From Azadirachta indica (Eukaryota; Streptophyta; Magnoliopsida; Sapindales; Meliaceae), in contig CM040443.1 in NCBI GenBank assembly GCA_022749755.1, forward strand, positions 7,417,191 through 7,481,190: DNA of 64,000 bases. Reading direction: 5' to 3'. Under the pieces are notes generated by a model that did not search any database, was not told where the DNA came from, and saw nothing but the letters and a program-made list of their open reading frames with translations. Every line of letters begins with the position of its first letter. The stretch's first letter is position 1. Positions 14,008 to 26,785 of this stretch are shown here, one piece after another. The position numbers and the translations under genes are program-made.

Positions 14008-16683
14008 ATGGATGAGATTATCGATTCCATGCAAAATAATGTGTACTCAAATGGGTTGATTCAGCAGCACTCAAACGGTGCCTTAGAGGAGAAACTGGAT
14101 GAGCTTCGTCGTCTTATGGGAAAACCAGAAGGTGATCCCTTAAGAATTGTTGGGGTTGGGGCAGGTGCTTGGGGTAGTGTTTTTACTTCTATGTTGCAAG
14201 ATAGTTATGGTCATCTAAGAGATAAGTTTCTTATTAGGATCTGGAGGAGACCTGGAAGATCAGTTGACAGGGCCACGGCTGAGCACTTGTTTGAAGTGAT
14301 CAATTCAAGGGAAGACGTGTTGAGGAGACTCATCAGGCGATGTGCATATTTGAAGTATGTTGAGGCGAGGTTAGGTGATAGGACATTATTTGCAGATGAG
14401 ATACTGAAAGATGGGTTTTGCTTGAATATGATTGATACTCCACTCTGCCCATTGAAGGTTGTGACAAACTTGCAGGAAGCTGTGTGGGATGCAGATCTTG
14501 TGATAAATGGATTGCCTTCCACAGAAACTAGGGAGGTGTTTGAAGAGATTAGTAAGTATTGGAAAGAAAGAATTACAGTGCCGGTTATCATTTCTCTCGC
14601 AAAAGGTGTACAGGCTGAGTTGGAACCTGTACCACGCATAATAACTCCAACTCAAATGATCAATCGAGCAAGTAAGAATCATTTCCTGTTACTTGAAGTC
14701 TTGATGATCTAATTCACGTAGAGTTATTTCTTTGCTTGAATTCTTGATAATATTAAATTCTCAAATTTTCGTGATGGCTTGTGGAGTAAAACAAGTATTT
14801 GAACAATCATGGAATCCTTGGATATCTAGTTGACAGGGATAGAGTAACAAATCCTTCTGGATTTTCTTGCACAATAATTAGATAAAAATTTTCAAATTGT
14901 CAATCCCCAAATGGAGACTTGTCATTCACTTCAGGTGCATTTGGTACTATAAAGAGATCCTCAAAATCTTTTGATACATTGATGCTCATATTGAATCTTG
15001 ATAAATTGATCCTCTGAATGATGAAGATGGTAAAATGTTAATAGTATGAAATTTTGAGGTAACTGAGTCCTGATTATCATGTTTCTGGTTGTTTCAGTTT
15101 TTGCATTGCCTATTAAACTTAGTTGGGAATCTTGTTGTTCTTTTCCTCCTTATTATTTGCATAATCTTCCTTGATTGGATATTAACATTTTGCCAATCTT
15201 AACTTCAATATATTCTTCTTTGCAGCTGGAGTTCCCATAGAGAACATTTTATATCTTGGAGGACCTAATATTGCCTCAGAGATTTACAACAAGGAATATG
15301 CTAATGCTCGAATATGTGGGGCTGAGAAGTGGAGGAAACCATTGGCAAAGTTTTTGAGGCAGCCTCACTTTATAGTGTGGGACAATGGTGACCTTGTTAC
15401 TCATGAAGTCATGGGTGGCTTGAAGAATGTCTATGCCATTGGAGCCGGTAAACTTTACTTTCTCATGGTATATTGAACTGCAGGCAGTAAAGATTTAGGC
15501 ATAGTGACATTAGAAAAAAACCAACCCAACCACCTTTCATGTATGCAATCTCTATTTGTTCTTTTATTAATAGTTTAATTAATAGTTGAGCTTCAACCTT
15601 GGCATCTATTCCACTGAAAACATATTTCAGCATGGGTGATTGGACACTGTTTTCTAAGAACTTGTTTGCAGTTCTAATACTAGATAGTTCACCCACTGTA
15701 CATTTAATTTCTGCAGGAATGGTAGCGGCACTAACCAATGAGAGTGCCACCAGCAAATCTGTATACTTTGCACACTGTACATCCGAGATGATATTTATAA
15801 CTCATCTCTTGGCAGAGGAGCCAGAAAGACTTGCTGGGCCTTTGTTGGCTGACACTTATGTTACCCTGTTGAAAGGTCGCAATGCATGGTATGGGCAAGA
15901 GTTGGCCAAAGGGAAACTGAGCCTTGACTTGGGTGATAGCATCAAGGGCAAGGGGATGATTCAGGTATGGGCTTGACTATAACTTGTAAAAGAAGGCTTT
16001 AGTAGCCCATTTAGTGCGAAACCTTTTGAAAGTGGTGCAATTCAAAACAGAGTTTATTTTACAAGGGGTCTCACTTTTATGATCTCTTTACCTTTTTTGC
16101 TTCTTTCGAAAATCTCTTTTATAGTTTGCCTATGGGGTATGTTAATCCCCATGTTTTCTTTTACAGGGGGTCTCGGCTGTGAAAGCATTTTACGAGCTGC
16201 TAAGCCAGTCCTCCTTGAGTGTCCTACATCCTGGAGAAAACAAGCCTGTAGCACCAGCGGAGCTATGCCCAATTTTGAAGATGCTATATAAGATACTTAT
16301 AAAAAGGTATCCATCTATAATTTTGTTTTTGGTTGTCTTAGATTAATTAGTCCACGAAGCCCTCTGTCGCCTCATGCACACACTGCCAGGAATAAAAGCA
16401 CGCACTAACGAAAGTTTTTGCTATTTGGTATTTGATCAAGTTAGCTAATATCTACTCTTAAGAAGTGTTTGCTAGTGGTTTTTTAATATCCAAATCCTGC
16501 TCCATGTATTAGATGTAGGCGCTCAATCTGATGTTCTTAGTTAAATTTTTCAGGGAGTTCCCAATACAGGCAATTCTTCAAGCATTAAGAGATGAAACAA
16601 TGAATGACCCGCGAGATCGTATTGAGATTGCACAGTCCCATGTTTTCTACAGGCCATCACTTCTTGGACGGCAGCCTTGTTGA
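14008..16683 (+). CDS. GPDHC1: Glycerol-3-phosphate dehydrogenase [NAD+], cytosolic plant type, five exons, 467 aa
   Basis: Reduces dihydroxyacetone phosphate to sn-glycerol 3-phosphate with NADH, feeding glycerolipid synthesis and the cytosolic arm of the glycerol-3-phosphate shuttle. Exons: 14008-14671, 15226-15447, 15717-15964, 16167-16306, 16554-16683; each intron is GT..AG and the frame closes at 468 codons. The Rossmann motif GAGAWG is at residues 51-56; the family's catalytic lysine (human GPD1 GALKNV) corresponds to Lys288 in [12 protein letters not shown]; the C-terminus [10 protein letters not shown] is the usual plant end with two extra residues. There is no evident transit peptide: the short N-terminus is polar, as in Arabidopsis GPDHC1. 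The start ATG follows a 600-bp leader-like region and begins a frame that matches the family length. No disabling changes are seen, so it should be functional. Confidence 0.96.
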
Positions 16684-16939
16684 TGAATACCCATTTCTCT
16701 CATTTGTGTTTCGTTTTGTGTTCTCCCAGTGGATGTAAATTTGGCAAGTTTTGTGGTTTAATGTAGAACTATGGAGGAAACGGGAATTTTTGTATTGTTT
16801 CAATTCCTTTCTGCAGTTTTATTTTATTGGATTAGAATTTGGTTCCCCCTGTAATTTATTATTATTTAAAAGGAACTTTGCAGACAAGATATATGAGTTT
16901 TGACCCCATAACGATGATGATTTTAGACATTTTTAGAAA

Positions 16940-18240
16940 ATGTCTATTATACCCTTATGTAGACCATCAAATAATGTTTTAAACTCACAAAACCTCCACT
17001 TTCTCAAAAACTCTCTCGAAGCAAAGAAAATCAACTCCTTTCCTCCTCTAATTCACAATTTTAACTTGAATTCATATCATTTGTCAAATTCTTTGGTAAG
17101 TAAGTGGTTTATAATTTTATCTTAGTGGAAATGATCCATTCGGCAGTATGTTTAATCCTTCCATTGTTATGTATCATGTTAGCATCAAAGGCTTTATAAT
17201 GATGAGTTTGTAAATAAGGCAAAAGATTTGAAAATAAAAGCTCTTGGAATTAATTCTAGTTGTTTATGGTTTCTAATTGATGGTCTTTTAGAAACAAATT
17301 TGTAAATAGGCAAAAGATTTGTTTTTGGTAATGAAGAGTACGGAAATTAATCCAAATGTGGTTATTTATAACTCTCATATTCTTGGTTTGTGCTGTGTTG
17401 GTGATTGGGATGAAGCCATAAGTTTATTTGTTAAGATGTTAGCTCAAGGCGGACAACTTGATATGGTGATGTTTAACGTGCTCATTAATGTGCTCATTGA
17501 TGATCTTTGGAAGTAAGGGAAGATAGACAAAGCAAATGTGTTGTTAGAATGGTGATAGACAGAAGTGTGAATCCTAACACAGTTACTTAAACCTTGTTGT
17601 TGGATGAATTTTGCCTGAAGCTCTTTGTTTCATTGTTAAAGATTGTAAACTTGATATTTATAGCTACAGTATTTTGATTAACGGGCACTGCAAAAAGGGA
17701 AAAGTAGAGGAAGCAATAAGTCTTTACAAGGGAATGGTATCAAAAGGCATTCAACGAACAATTATTACATACTACTTCTTATCTGGCCTTCTTCAGGCAA
17801 TAAGATTGTACCTAATTCATGGACATATGGTATTTTAATTAATCGGCTTTGTAAGAATTGTTATCATTTAGAGGCAGGGATCTATTTTATAGTTTAGAAC
17901 AATTGCAAGTTTTAGCTGAACGTCGAAATCTTTTGCTGCCTTATGGATGGATTTTACAAAGCAGGGAGGATAGAAACTGCGTTATTATCACTTGGTGTCG
18001 AACATGATAATGTATAACATCATGATCAATGGGCTTTGTAAAGTAGGACAGTTGTAAAAGGCAAGTAATTTATTGCTGGATATGGATAAAAAGAGTGTGT
18101 TTTTGGATTTAGTCACCTATGACACTCTTTTATCTTAAAACATAATGGTAGGCAAAATATGGTTGAACTTCTTCACAAAATGGCAGAAGAAATGTGATGC
18201 TAAATGAATCCACATTTTACATAGTAAAATCAAAAGATGA
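16940..18240 (+). pseudogene. Decayed P-class PPR gene (restorer-of-fertility-like)
   Basis: Several 35-residue PPR units can be read but only by changing frame and crossing stops. Clear pieces: NPNVVIYNSHILGLCCVG followed by DWDEAISLFVKMLAQG (17319-17516), LDIYSYSILINGHCKKG then KVEEAISLYKGMVSKG (17611-17838), and MYNIMINGLCKVGQL then a stop near 18007-18060. An N-terminal piece (16940-17125) could be a former organelle targeting region. The unit wording (VIYNSLI.GLC..GDW, YSILINGYCK, VSKGI) is that of the RFL subgroup of mitochondrial PPR proteins. Stops and frameshifts occur in nearly every unit, so it is non-functional. It starts about 260 bp behind GPDHC1 on the same strand. Confidence 0.85.
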
Positions 18241-21060
18241 ATAATATTGCGACATCTGAATTTGCTTCCTTCATTTGCTGTCAAAATTCTACAAGGCTAC
18301 TACAAGTTCAATGTCGGTAAGCATGGCATCCATTTCCACAATCTGGCCAATCCGGTGAACTATTTGAAGGTCAGCTAAAATTGTTTACAATCTTGCAAAT
18401 GCAGAGAAGAGAGCTCATGCAGCTGCTGCCGTCAGAAACCCTGTTCTTCGATCACATTGTCATCCATCTACTTGCAAATTGGTATAGGGGATTTTTCATT
18501 AACATTTATGGGCTCTTAATTTTAGATGTAATTGGCGAAGATGTAAATTAGATATACAATAATCTAGCCATTAACAAATTCTTTGTTCTACACTTTGGCA
18601 ATTCTCTGCTTTTATTTCTAAATTATTGTTTGGTTAGTATAATATAAACCGCTTTGAACGAGATTTGACCGAGTATCATATATTGTGAATGTCAGAAAAG
18701 GAAAGAAAATAGACAAATCACGTATATGAGCTTATATAGTAGGCTTTCCTAAAAATTTTGGGTGCTACTGGTTTAACACCAAAGTGTTGATTGAGTGTAG
18801 CTGAGGTTATTACTTAATGACTATTTGCATTTTGTTTAGACATCTTATAAGTTTGGCCAATATATCTGATTGGTAATGCCGCTATCTCATTGCTCGATTC
18901 AAATAGTCTCATTTTCATTTTTCCTCCTGAAGCTTGATTTTCTTTAAGTTGCTCAATAACTCTTCTTATGTTCTTATCAATGCCCACCGCAGGTGCACGT
19001 TTTAATGCAAATTAAGGCACTCCTGAAGCTGGAGACACCGTAAATCCTTGCTGTGCCGGTAATAGCATCAATCCTGTAAGTTTTCATATTTAACATATCT
19101 TTGCATATTTTATCTATATATGCTTATTGTTTTGTATGTGTCGTTATGGCTATGTATATAAGTTGCAATGACAGATAATATGTGTACATGCCATTTTGCT
19201 TTTATTAACTTTATGAATATGTATTACTTCCCCCCACAAATTTCAGGTACAGGCTGGTGCAGAAACTGATCCTCATCATGGATCTGGACCTGGATCCTGG
19301 GGTCGATATGAAACGCAGCAAGCTCAAGGGCATAGATAGATTTCTCTCCAAATCATGCTAAAATTCCCGTACCTGGTATCTTGGATTATAACGTATTAGA
19401 GATAAATTTAAGTTTGAATTGTTATATCGCGGAAGATGTTTTGGGGGATTTGCTCTTTAATCCGTGGGTTGCTGAAGTTGTACTTGAAAACAATTATCAT
19501 TTCATATTAGTTCTGAGTTTCTATATATGAAATTTTCTTCTGTCTGGTACCTGATTTTGCAAACTTTTGCAACCGACTTCTCCATTTTTGAATGTATTAC
19601 AGTATGATATATATATATATATATATATATATTTTGGCACTCACTCATGTTCATGAAACTTGTTTTTGGTCATATATTCGTAAGAAAAGATCAGAAATTG
19701 CTTCTTTTAATTGCGGCTTTCAGATTTGAGATGTTTGGCCAAGATCAGCCATTGCCCTGAGTTGAATGTAATTTGAAATTAACTATAGTAAATGCTGGTG
19801 CTTTCACCAGTTTAACTTTGTAGGGGAAATGTGGACAGGCTTTGTTGATCTTCTTTACTGATCATTTGATTAGGTATTACGCTTGGAAAAAACCTTAGGA
19901 TAATTATTAGAGTCGGCTTTGGCCTTCTGTCCAACCTGCCAAAACTGCCTGTAAGCATAGCGGAAGTGAATATGTTCTGAAGTCTGTTAGGTTTGCAGCT
20001 TAGAGGAGTCCACTCATAGGGTGTTTCTCTTCACCTATGTGCATATCTGGTCCACATTTGTAACTCAATCGATAACTGATCTTATTTCTTATAAGGAGAA
20101 AAAAGGACAGCCTTGGTGACCAGCCCTTTCTCGCATGCGTGTATGCAGTTATGTATTGTTATATTTGCCTCCATCTGATTTCCACTAGAGACCAGTCTTC
20201 CCCTTTGTACTTTAGTATAATCATTCATTTGATTCATCATTACCTTCTACCCTTAGATTTGTCCACTGTTATTATTTGTTCTCCTACAAATGTGTGCTTG
20301 TTTATAGGCATATGCTATATTCTTACTCTTTTTTGTTTAATCTTTAAATGGATCCGGGTAAGTATTTTTCATCTAGCACAGTCGCGTTGGTGTAGCCTGT
20401 GAGTTGTGGGTTTGGACAAGGGTTGGGCAGCAGGAAATTAAGAGCTACCCTCCAGTTCCTGTGATTATTTTCTGAGATTGTTAGCAATTATTTAGAAATA
20501 GCCTCGGACAAGATAAAATAACGGAAATAGGAGAGAGATGCTCCGTGGATTTTCTGTCTACTTTCCGTTAAGTTTTTATAGCAATACATCCTCAGTTTTA
20601 CATGTATAGAAATGTCACAGATCAACGCTTGAGACAACACAACTCATCAATTGAAAGCTTATTGCATAATTAATTCTTAATTTCGTGCTTGTTTTTGGAA
20701 AAAGAAGAAGGATTTTTTAGTAAACGTATAGCTGTATTATCGGTAGCTGTTGTTTTCTTAAGGTTCGTGTTTAAGATTTTACAGTTTTTAGCAGCCTTGG
20801 TTTGATTGTTATATATATGTACGATACGTGTTTATTTTACAGTTGCAGAGAATAATAATTGTAGTTGCTATTCAATCCATACACGTTGGTATGCTAAATG
20901 TTTCAGTTTTAGTTTTTAACCCTTCTTTCCCCCTTCTTGTACAGCCGGTGTGGAGAGATCTTTCATATTTTCTCCTAGTTTATATCCAAGTAAAAGTTCT
21001 GCTGTCATTTTTCTTCTAAAAGGAAGAAGTGTCGGTAAATTTTATCTAAATTAAATGCAA
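18241..21060. other. Intergenic DNA with one decayed exon pair
   Basis: No intact gene. Apart from the exon-like pair at 18991-19339 and an (AT)n tract near 19608-19632, nothing in this stretch looks coding or repetitive to the eye. Confidence 0.5.
18991..19339 (+). pseudogene. Exon pair of an unrecognised gene with an in-frame stop
   Basis: An acceptor (CCACCGCAG) at 18990 opens a frame that meets TAA at 19013-19015, then stays open as GTPEAGDTVNPCCAGNSINP to a strong donor (CCT/GTAAGT) at 19075. A strong acceptor (AAATTTCAG) at 19246 resumes in the same frame with VQAGAETDPHHGSGPGSWG and ends at TAG 19337-19339. Good splice sites and matching phase argue for a once-real gene; the TAA argues that it is broken or that the true acceptor lies after 19015. 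Product unknown. Confidence 0.35.
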
Positions 21061-21067
21061 ATAGTGT

Positions 21068-22102
21068 TGTTGTAGGACAAATATAAGTTAGACACATGGC
21101 AATATATAAGCTACGAAATCAAAGTCGGCAGCCTGTGAAACGATTCACCTTATCAAATATCCTCTTAGAAATCAAGTAGGAAACCTTACTCAAGTTTAAT
21201 GAGGATGACGTCCACCTAAGGTTAAGCCTGGCTCCTACTTAGCTATTAAAAAGATATTCATTAGCGAGGGGTGCCATGTCACGTGTCCTAGGCATATGGC
21301 CTATGTGAAAGGGACAACATATATAGTCCTCACCAAAAATATTAATCTCAAAAGTTAGAGGGCCTTGCCCTAACTTGTCTACTTTTAACTGTCTTCAAAT
21401 TGTAATGTAAGACCACTTGACCTTGCTTGGAGCTCACCATGACGAGGTTTGACCATCAATGAAGAAATAAAAGGCTTGGGCTCATATATTTTTCACCCGC
21501 TCATCCGATGGAAGAAAAGGAAAACCATTAATGTAGGCTAATCATTGCCAACGAAGGCCCCGTATAAAATTACATTATCGTATAAAAAGAATAAGGAAAA
21601 GGGAACTATTGGCCTCTCATATTCTTCTTCCATGGTAAGGGGGATACAACATTTTTCTTCTTCTTCTATCTTGTTAATTCTTACCATACTTTCCATTATT
21701 TTCTCTTTCCTTTAAACTTTTTTCCATTATGTTGAAAGGAAGGAACGTCGAACCTTAAGAGCTCCTATAGCTTGTTGACTTAAAGTATCAGAGTGAGTTT
21801 ACCAGAGAGTTTCAGACGACTCCGTTCTGAGTGTATATTCTGTTGCAAGATAGCTGAGCTCGAGGAAGACAGGAATTGCTCCAAATCGAGGAAGAATGAC
21901 AATTTCAGTTGGACTGAAGCTTAGAAACGCATGTCATACAACCAATGAAGACCTCTTGGAGCATCTTCGGAATTGGCTCGGGCTCAACTTACTGGGTTAA
22001 AGATGCAGACCAGGCTTGACCAGCCGTTGACCATCTTTGTAGCTGTTAAAGTGGTCATACAGCAAACCTTGGTGTGAGCAAGGAAATTTTCCCACATCAA
22101 CA
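21068..22102. mobile_element. Probable solo LTR of a retrotransposon (about 1.03 kb)
   Basis: The segment begins TGTTGTAGG and ends CACATCAACA, so its termini are inverted TGTTG/CAACA. It is flanked by AGTGT (21063-21067) and GGTGT (22103-22107), a near-match 5-bp target duplication. Inside are a TATAAAAAG box near 21573 and a pyrimidine-rich stretch behind it, in the order promoter then leader seen in plant LTRs. No gag/pol lies beside it, so I read it as a solo LTR. Superfamily not determined. Confidence 0.55.
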
Positions 22103-22107
22103 GGTGT

Positions 22108-25050
22108 TAAACTAAATTCATTAAAATTTATTCAAGTGTTGATGACTCTACTTTACAAAGAATAGGTTTTTAAATCATCATTATTGTTACAAATTAGTAT
22201 TATTATATATTGACCATTAAATTTGAATTACAAGAACCATCTACAACATTTGAAAAAAAATATTATGAAGATTTTCTCTTATATGATTATTATTAGAGAA
22301 AATATCCTTGTCGTCACTTTATAGAATTACGAAAATTTGACAATATAATAGCTTGAACCTTTTATTTTAAGGGTTAAAATCACCTTCCGCGCATATTACT
22401 TAAACTAGGTTTACGTATTATATAGTATGTTAACATATTATATTTATCTTGTAATAATAAATTTTAAGTATAATGAGTATATAATTTTGTAATATTAAAA
22501 TAATAATTAATTTTCACAAAATTAAAACTAAAATTTTTATTCTATTTACATTAAACTAATAAATTTTTAGTAAAGGAATTGAAGAAAAAGTAAATTAATA
22601 ATTAATTTGTAATGTTAGAAATTAAATATGAATTTAGGAATAATGACAGATTTCGCGGAGGTTTAATCAAATAACTAGATATCTCCCTGATGTTTGAAAA
22701 AAAAAAAATCATATGCCAATGAGATTTGAGAAAATAGACAAATACTCTCTTGAAGTTAACGTTATGTTTTTAAAATAACTATTTTGCTCTTATGTATTTA
22801 AAAAAATACAAACTGACTATTTTATGGGCATTATTTCAAAGGCCTGTTGCTTCAAAAGTACTGTATTGACATTTTTTTGAAGGACCATTGTTCCAAACAC
22901 TGGTGCCAACAACAATAATCATGGTTATTTGTTCTTCACTTTTTCAATTATTTCAAATCCATGTTTATATTTACAATAGCTTTTACAAATTTTTGGAAAC
23001 AAAACATTTTTCGTTTGGCCTTAAAAAAACTTAGAAGTTTTGGATTTTTTGTGTTCTTTATGCATTAGTTTAATCATATAATGAATCTTTTAAATCTAAG
23101 TACCTCCCAAGTGGGTTAGGCCTAAAAATTATATTGATTTGGGTTAGATTTTGAACTAGTTTAACCTTCCACACCATGGTCTATAATTTGTGTTCCAAAA
23201 AATGGCTTAAACCTACTTGTGCTTTTGTATACATTATTTAATAAAATGATCTAGTTTTTACTTGAACTTAGGCTCAACCCAATGATCAATTTTTGTGTAT
23301 CAACACACAATAGTGTAACCATTTATCAAAACAATCTTTCTATTTTTCTTCTTCTCTTTCTTCTTATTTATTTCCTCCTTTCATTCTCTCTCTGTTTTCT
23401 TATACTTCTCCTCCTCTCTTTTCTTTGTTTCTCTTCTTTTTCTTTTCGATCATTTTCTCTTCTGCTTTTCATTTATGTTTCCTTGCTTTTAATTTTTTAA
23501 AAGCCAATATTTAATATATTCTATGCATATATTTATTTCACCACCGCTACTACTAAAAAACATCTTAAGCCTTTTCTTTTATTTTAATTCAATCCTTCCA
23601 CTTGGCCTAACAAAATCATTTCTTTTTTTCTTCTTTTCCCTTTCTTTTTATCTTTTCTATATCTTTCTTATAAATACAAACCCGAATAAAAAATGAATTT
23701 AAATTCCTTTTATCAATTAAACTGTTCAACTATTTCATTTTTTACTATTCACCTACAATAAAATTTACATTATCAAATATTTTCAGTCTTTGAAAATAAA
23801 CATATTCATCTAAATCAAATAATTTCTCCAAAAATGGATATATTTATCTTATAAATTCCCAAATTCTATGTCTTCACATATTATATTGAAGATATATATA
23901 TATATATATGTATATATATACATTCCTATTAATTTTACAATCCTAAGTATTACAATCCCCTCTATGTTTTTAGAATAGGGATAATTTTAAAAGGGTAAAT
24001 GACATTTAAGCTCTCATTTTATTGCATGAATAATATTTACACTCTTTTTTAAAATAATTATCATACACACCTCTTCCTTGATTTTTTCTGTTAATATTAG
24101 CATGCAAAGGTAAGGTGGTAATTTTATAATAAAAAATGTTAAAAAGTGAAAAATAAATATTATCTAGTGAATTTGGCTATTCTATTAAACATAGGTGACA
24201 AGTGTTATAATAATTAATTCTAACCGTCTATTTGAGATGAATCAATAATGTAAAAGGCCTAAAGAAAAAAAATTGACTTTTATCATTGTACTTGTTGCAA
24301 AGATCAACAACGGGGTGTAATTGAAATTAGGTTTGCAAAAACTCGGCTCGGCTCGGGTTTATTTTCAATAAGTTAGCTTCAGCTTGGATCCGGTTTAATA
24401 ATTCTGGGTTAGATAAAAAATTCGAGCTTTAAAAGCTTGAAATAATAAAAAAATTATTATTTTCTATTTATGGGCAGAGTTTTGACCTGATTCGGTCTAA
24501 CTTAATTTTAAATTATTTGAAACCTGGTCGACTCGAGTTTAAACCCGGCCCTTTTCGGTTTATAGTAAAGAGATCTGGGCCAAATCTGATCTAGGGTCAA
24601 GTTTAACTTGACCTTAAAAATCGAGTTTACTTAGATCGGGTCGGGCAGAACCCGAGTTGTTTTGTCAAGCTTAATTAGAATCAGTAAAGTCATTGTATCA
24701 CAGCCAAAGATATTGCCGAAAAAGACGCCCAAAATAAAAAAGAAATATTCCAAAATGAAATAAAAACTGTGTCTACGAAAAGGGAGTAGCACAAGAAGGA
24801 AAAAGCAACCATTTGAAGGCAACGTTAACCACTAAGAGAACCTTGCCTTTCGTGAATGTTGGGGTTCGACGTCTTTTCCCCTGTTATCCTGCTCAAAATC
24901 CAGATTATTCCTATTGTCTACCACAACCATCGCAGAAATCATATACTAAACCAAACAAAGGTTAACAATAAAAGAAAAAAAAAAATACCTTACAGTGAAG
25001 TCGTGGATTGATTTCTGAGGAAATGATTCAGAAGCACCCATTTCGTTAAA
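22108..25050. other. AT-rich intergenic DNA with pyrimidine tracts and GGTTCGG-type repeats
   Basis: No gene seen. 23340-23480 is almost pure pyrimidine on + and gives a misleading hydrophobic open frame. A palindromic AT run lies at about 23893-23922. 24330-24660 carries scattered CTCGG/GGTCGGG/CCGAG words of the kind found in many plant intergenic regions. Confidence 0.55.
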
Positions 25051-25056
25051 GTTAGG

Positions 25057-25573
25057 ATGAAGATTTCTAGAAGCTTTTGGGCAAATTTGCAGAAGAATAT
25101 GGTTTCTGCAATCAAGGAATTCTGGAAGATCCCATATGAAACTAAAGACTTTGAAGATTGGATCATGAAAAGGTCAGCTAATCCTGAGGTTAAAGTTAAA
25201 CCACTAATCCAGCCATTTCATCACGTATATATATGTGTGTGTGTGTCATTTGTATATATAATTGTGATTTGGCTCTAATGTAATACTCATTTACTCAGAT
25301 TAACGTTGTGCTTGATAGCCTTAACTGCACTTGCAAGCAAGAAAAAGAAAATGAAAATGGAAATAGGAAGCAATATCCATGAACAGATCCGAACAAAAAC
25401 AATACTAAATTATACAATGATTCACAAAAATATGCAGATGCAGCTGGCAGCAATAAGCAAGTCTTTGCTGTCAAGTTATTGAGGAGTGACATTAAATTTT
25501 GCGGAAGGATACATAGAGCACTTACAGTCTTTGTTGCCAATTTGGATAAATACTATTGCCACAAAACACGTGA
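25057..25573 (+). other. Open-frame pair of unknown origin, possibly a small decayed gene
   Basis: At 25057 a 50-residue open segment reads MKISRSFWANLQKNMVSA then KEFWKIPYETKDFEDWIM, a hydrophilic helix-like sequence, up to a possible donor. Near 25392-25573 another frame is open for about 60 residues (..YADAAGSNKQVFAVKLL.., ..ALTVFVANLDKYYCHK..). A TG/TA repeat separates them. I recognise neither part. The composition looks more protein-like than the surroundings, but no complete joined frame was found. Confidence 0.2.
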
Positions 25574-25939
25574 TTGAATTGAATTGAAAATTCCCGTGGT
25601 CTTGGCGTTGGTGTTGTCTTATTGCTAATCAAAACAATTATTTACCAATATTTATTCATATTTTTATTTTGTTTTATTAAAATGCAATATTAAAAAAAAA
25701 AGTTACATATATCCTACAACTTATTTGGGTGTTTTTATTTTGTTTTGTTAAAATTTGATATTAGAAAATGGTAAAAGAAAATGGTTATATAATTTTCAAA
25801 TTACAATTATACTTTTTATTGTTTTAATAAGTGATTAAAATATTTCACAATTTGCAGTGCTACTATTTCAATATCAAACACTCAAATAACAGATATTATC
25901 ACATAATAAAACTAAGGGTGGATAAAAAAAGGGGACTGC

Positions 25940-26400
25940 ATCAGAACCGGACCGAATTGAAGAGTTCGATCTGATATTTTATACAATTCAGTCCGATTTT
26001 GGTTTTTAAAATAAAAAATTCAATATTTTCTGTTTGGTTTCAGTTTTCTTTTAAAAAATTCGGACCAGATCAGATTTATTATTTTTTTAATATTTTTGCA
26101 TATAAACGATATTATTTTACTGTGTTGTCATAGAACGACACTGTTTGATACACTAAAAAATTTTTAAAAAAATAATAAATTTATCTAAAAACCGAACAAA
26201 TCCAAAAATCGAACCAACCAGTCCAATTTTAATCCGATTTTAATATATAATTAGTCTAGTGCGGTCTGATTTTTTCTTCATATTCGGTTCGGTCCAATCT
26301 CAAAATTTTGAGAGTCAAAATTTTCGATTCCGATTCGGTTTTTCAAAAAGTCAAACCAACCCGAACCGTGCCAACTCCCAAATAAAACTATATATACCAT
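25940..26400. repeat. GGTTCGG/CCGAACC-rich dispersed repeat
   Basis: Many degenerate copies of GGACCGAA, TTCGGTCC, CCGAACC and GATTCGG lie in AT-rich DNA. Similar blocks occur at 24330-24660 and 47880-48220 in this window, so it is a dispersed family or a recurrent simple motif. Borders cannot be set by eye. Confidence 0.4.
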
Positions 26401-26785
26401 TTCTTTATTTGGAATAGAAAGCTATTACAAAGGATTAAATTTTAGACTAGACCTAACCCACCACCCACAAGTCTTGGACCGAATCGATCTCAACCCAATT
26501 GGGCATCCTCATCCATCACCCTCTTCCCTTTAGATATTTATTTGTTTATTTTTTGAAAATCCGTTAAAACAGTTATTTTTCATTAAAAAAAAAAGAAAAA
26601 AAAAGAAGGAAAATATGTTTTAGTGAGTCTTTTTCATAATCCTAACACCCGAATCAATCATTTCACTCTAATTCTCACTCACTACCAATTTCAAACTTCT
26701 TTCAAAATAAAGATCAAGACTAATCAATATCAAAAATCTTGAACCTTTTAACAGAATCAGAAACATTCAATCTTCAACAAACAAA

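Noticed and set aside
14211..14682. Two open frames antisense to GPDHC1 exon 1
   Set aside because: They mirror the conserved exon of a certain gene and have no protein-like composition of their own.
23282..23500. Hydrophobic 72-codon frame resembling a membrane peptide
   Set aside because: The DNA is nearly pure pyrimidine, which translates to F/L/S repeats in any frame.
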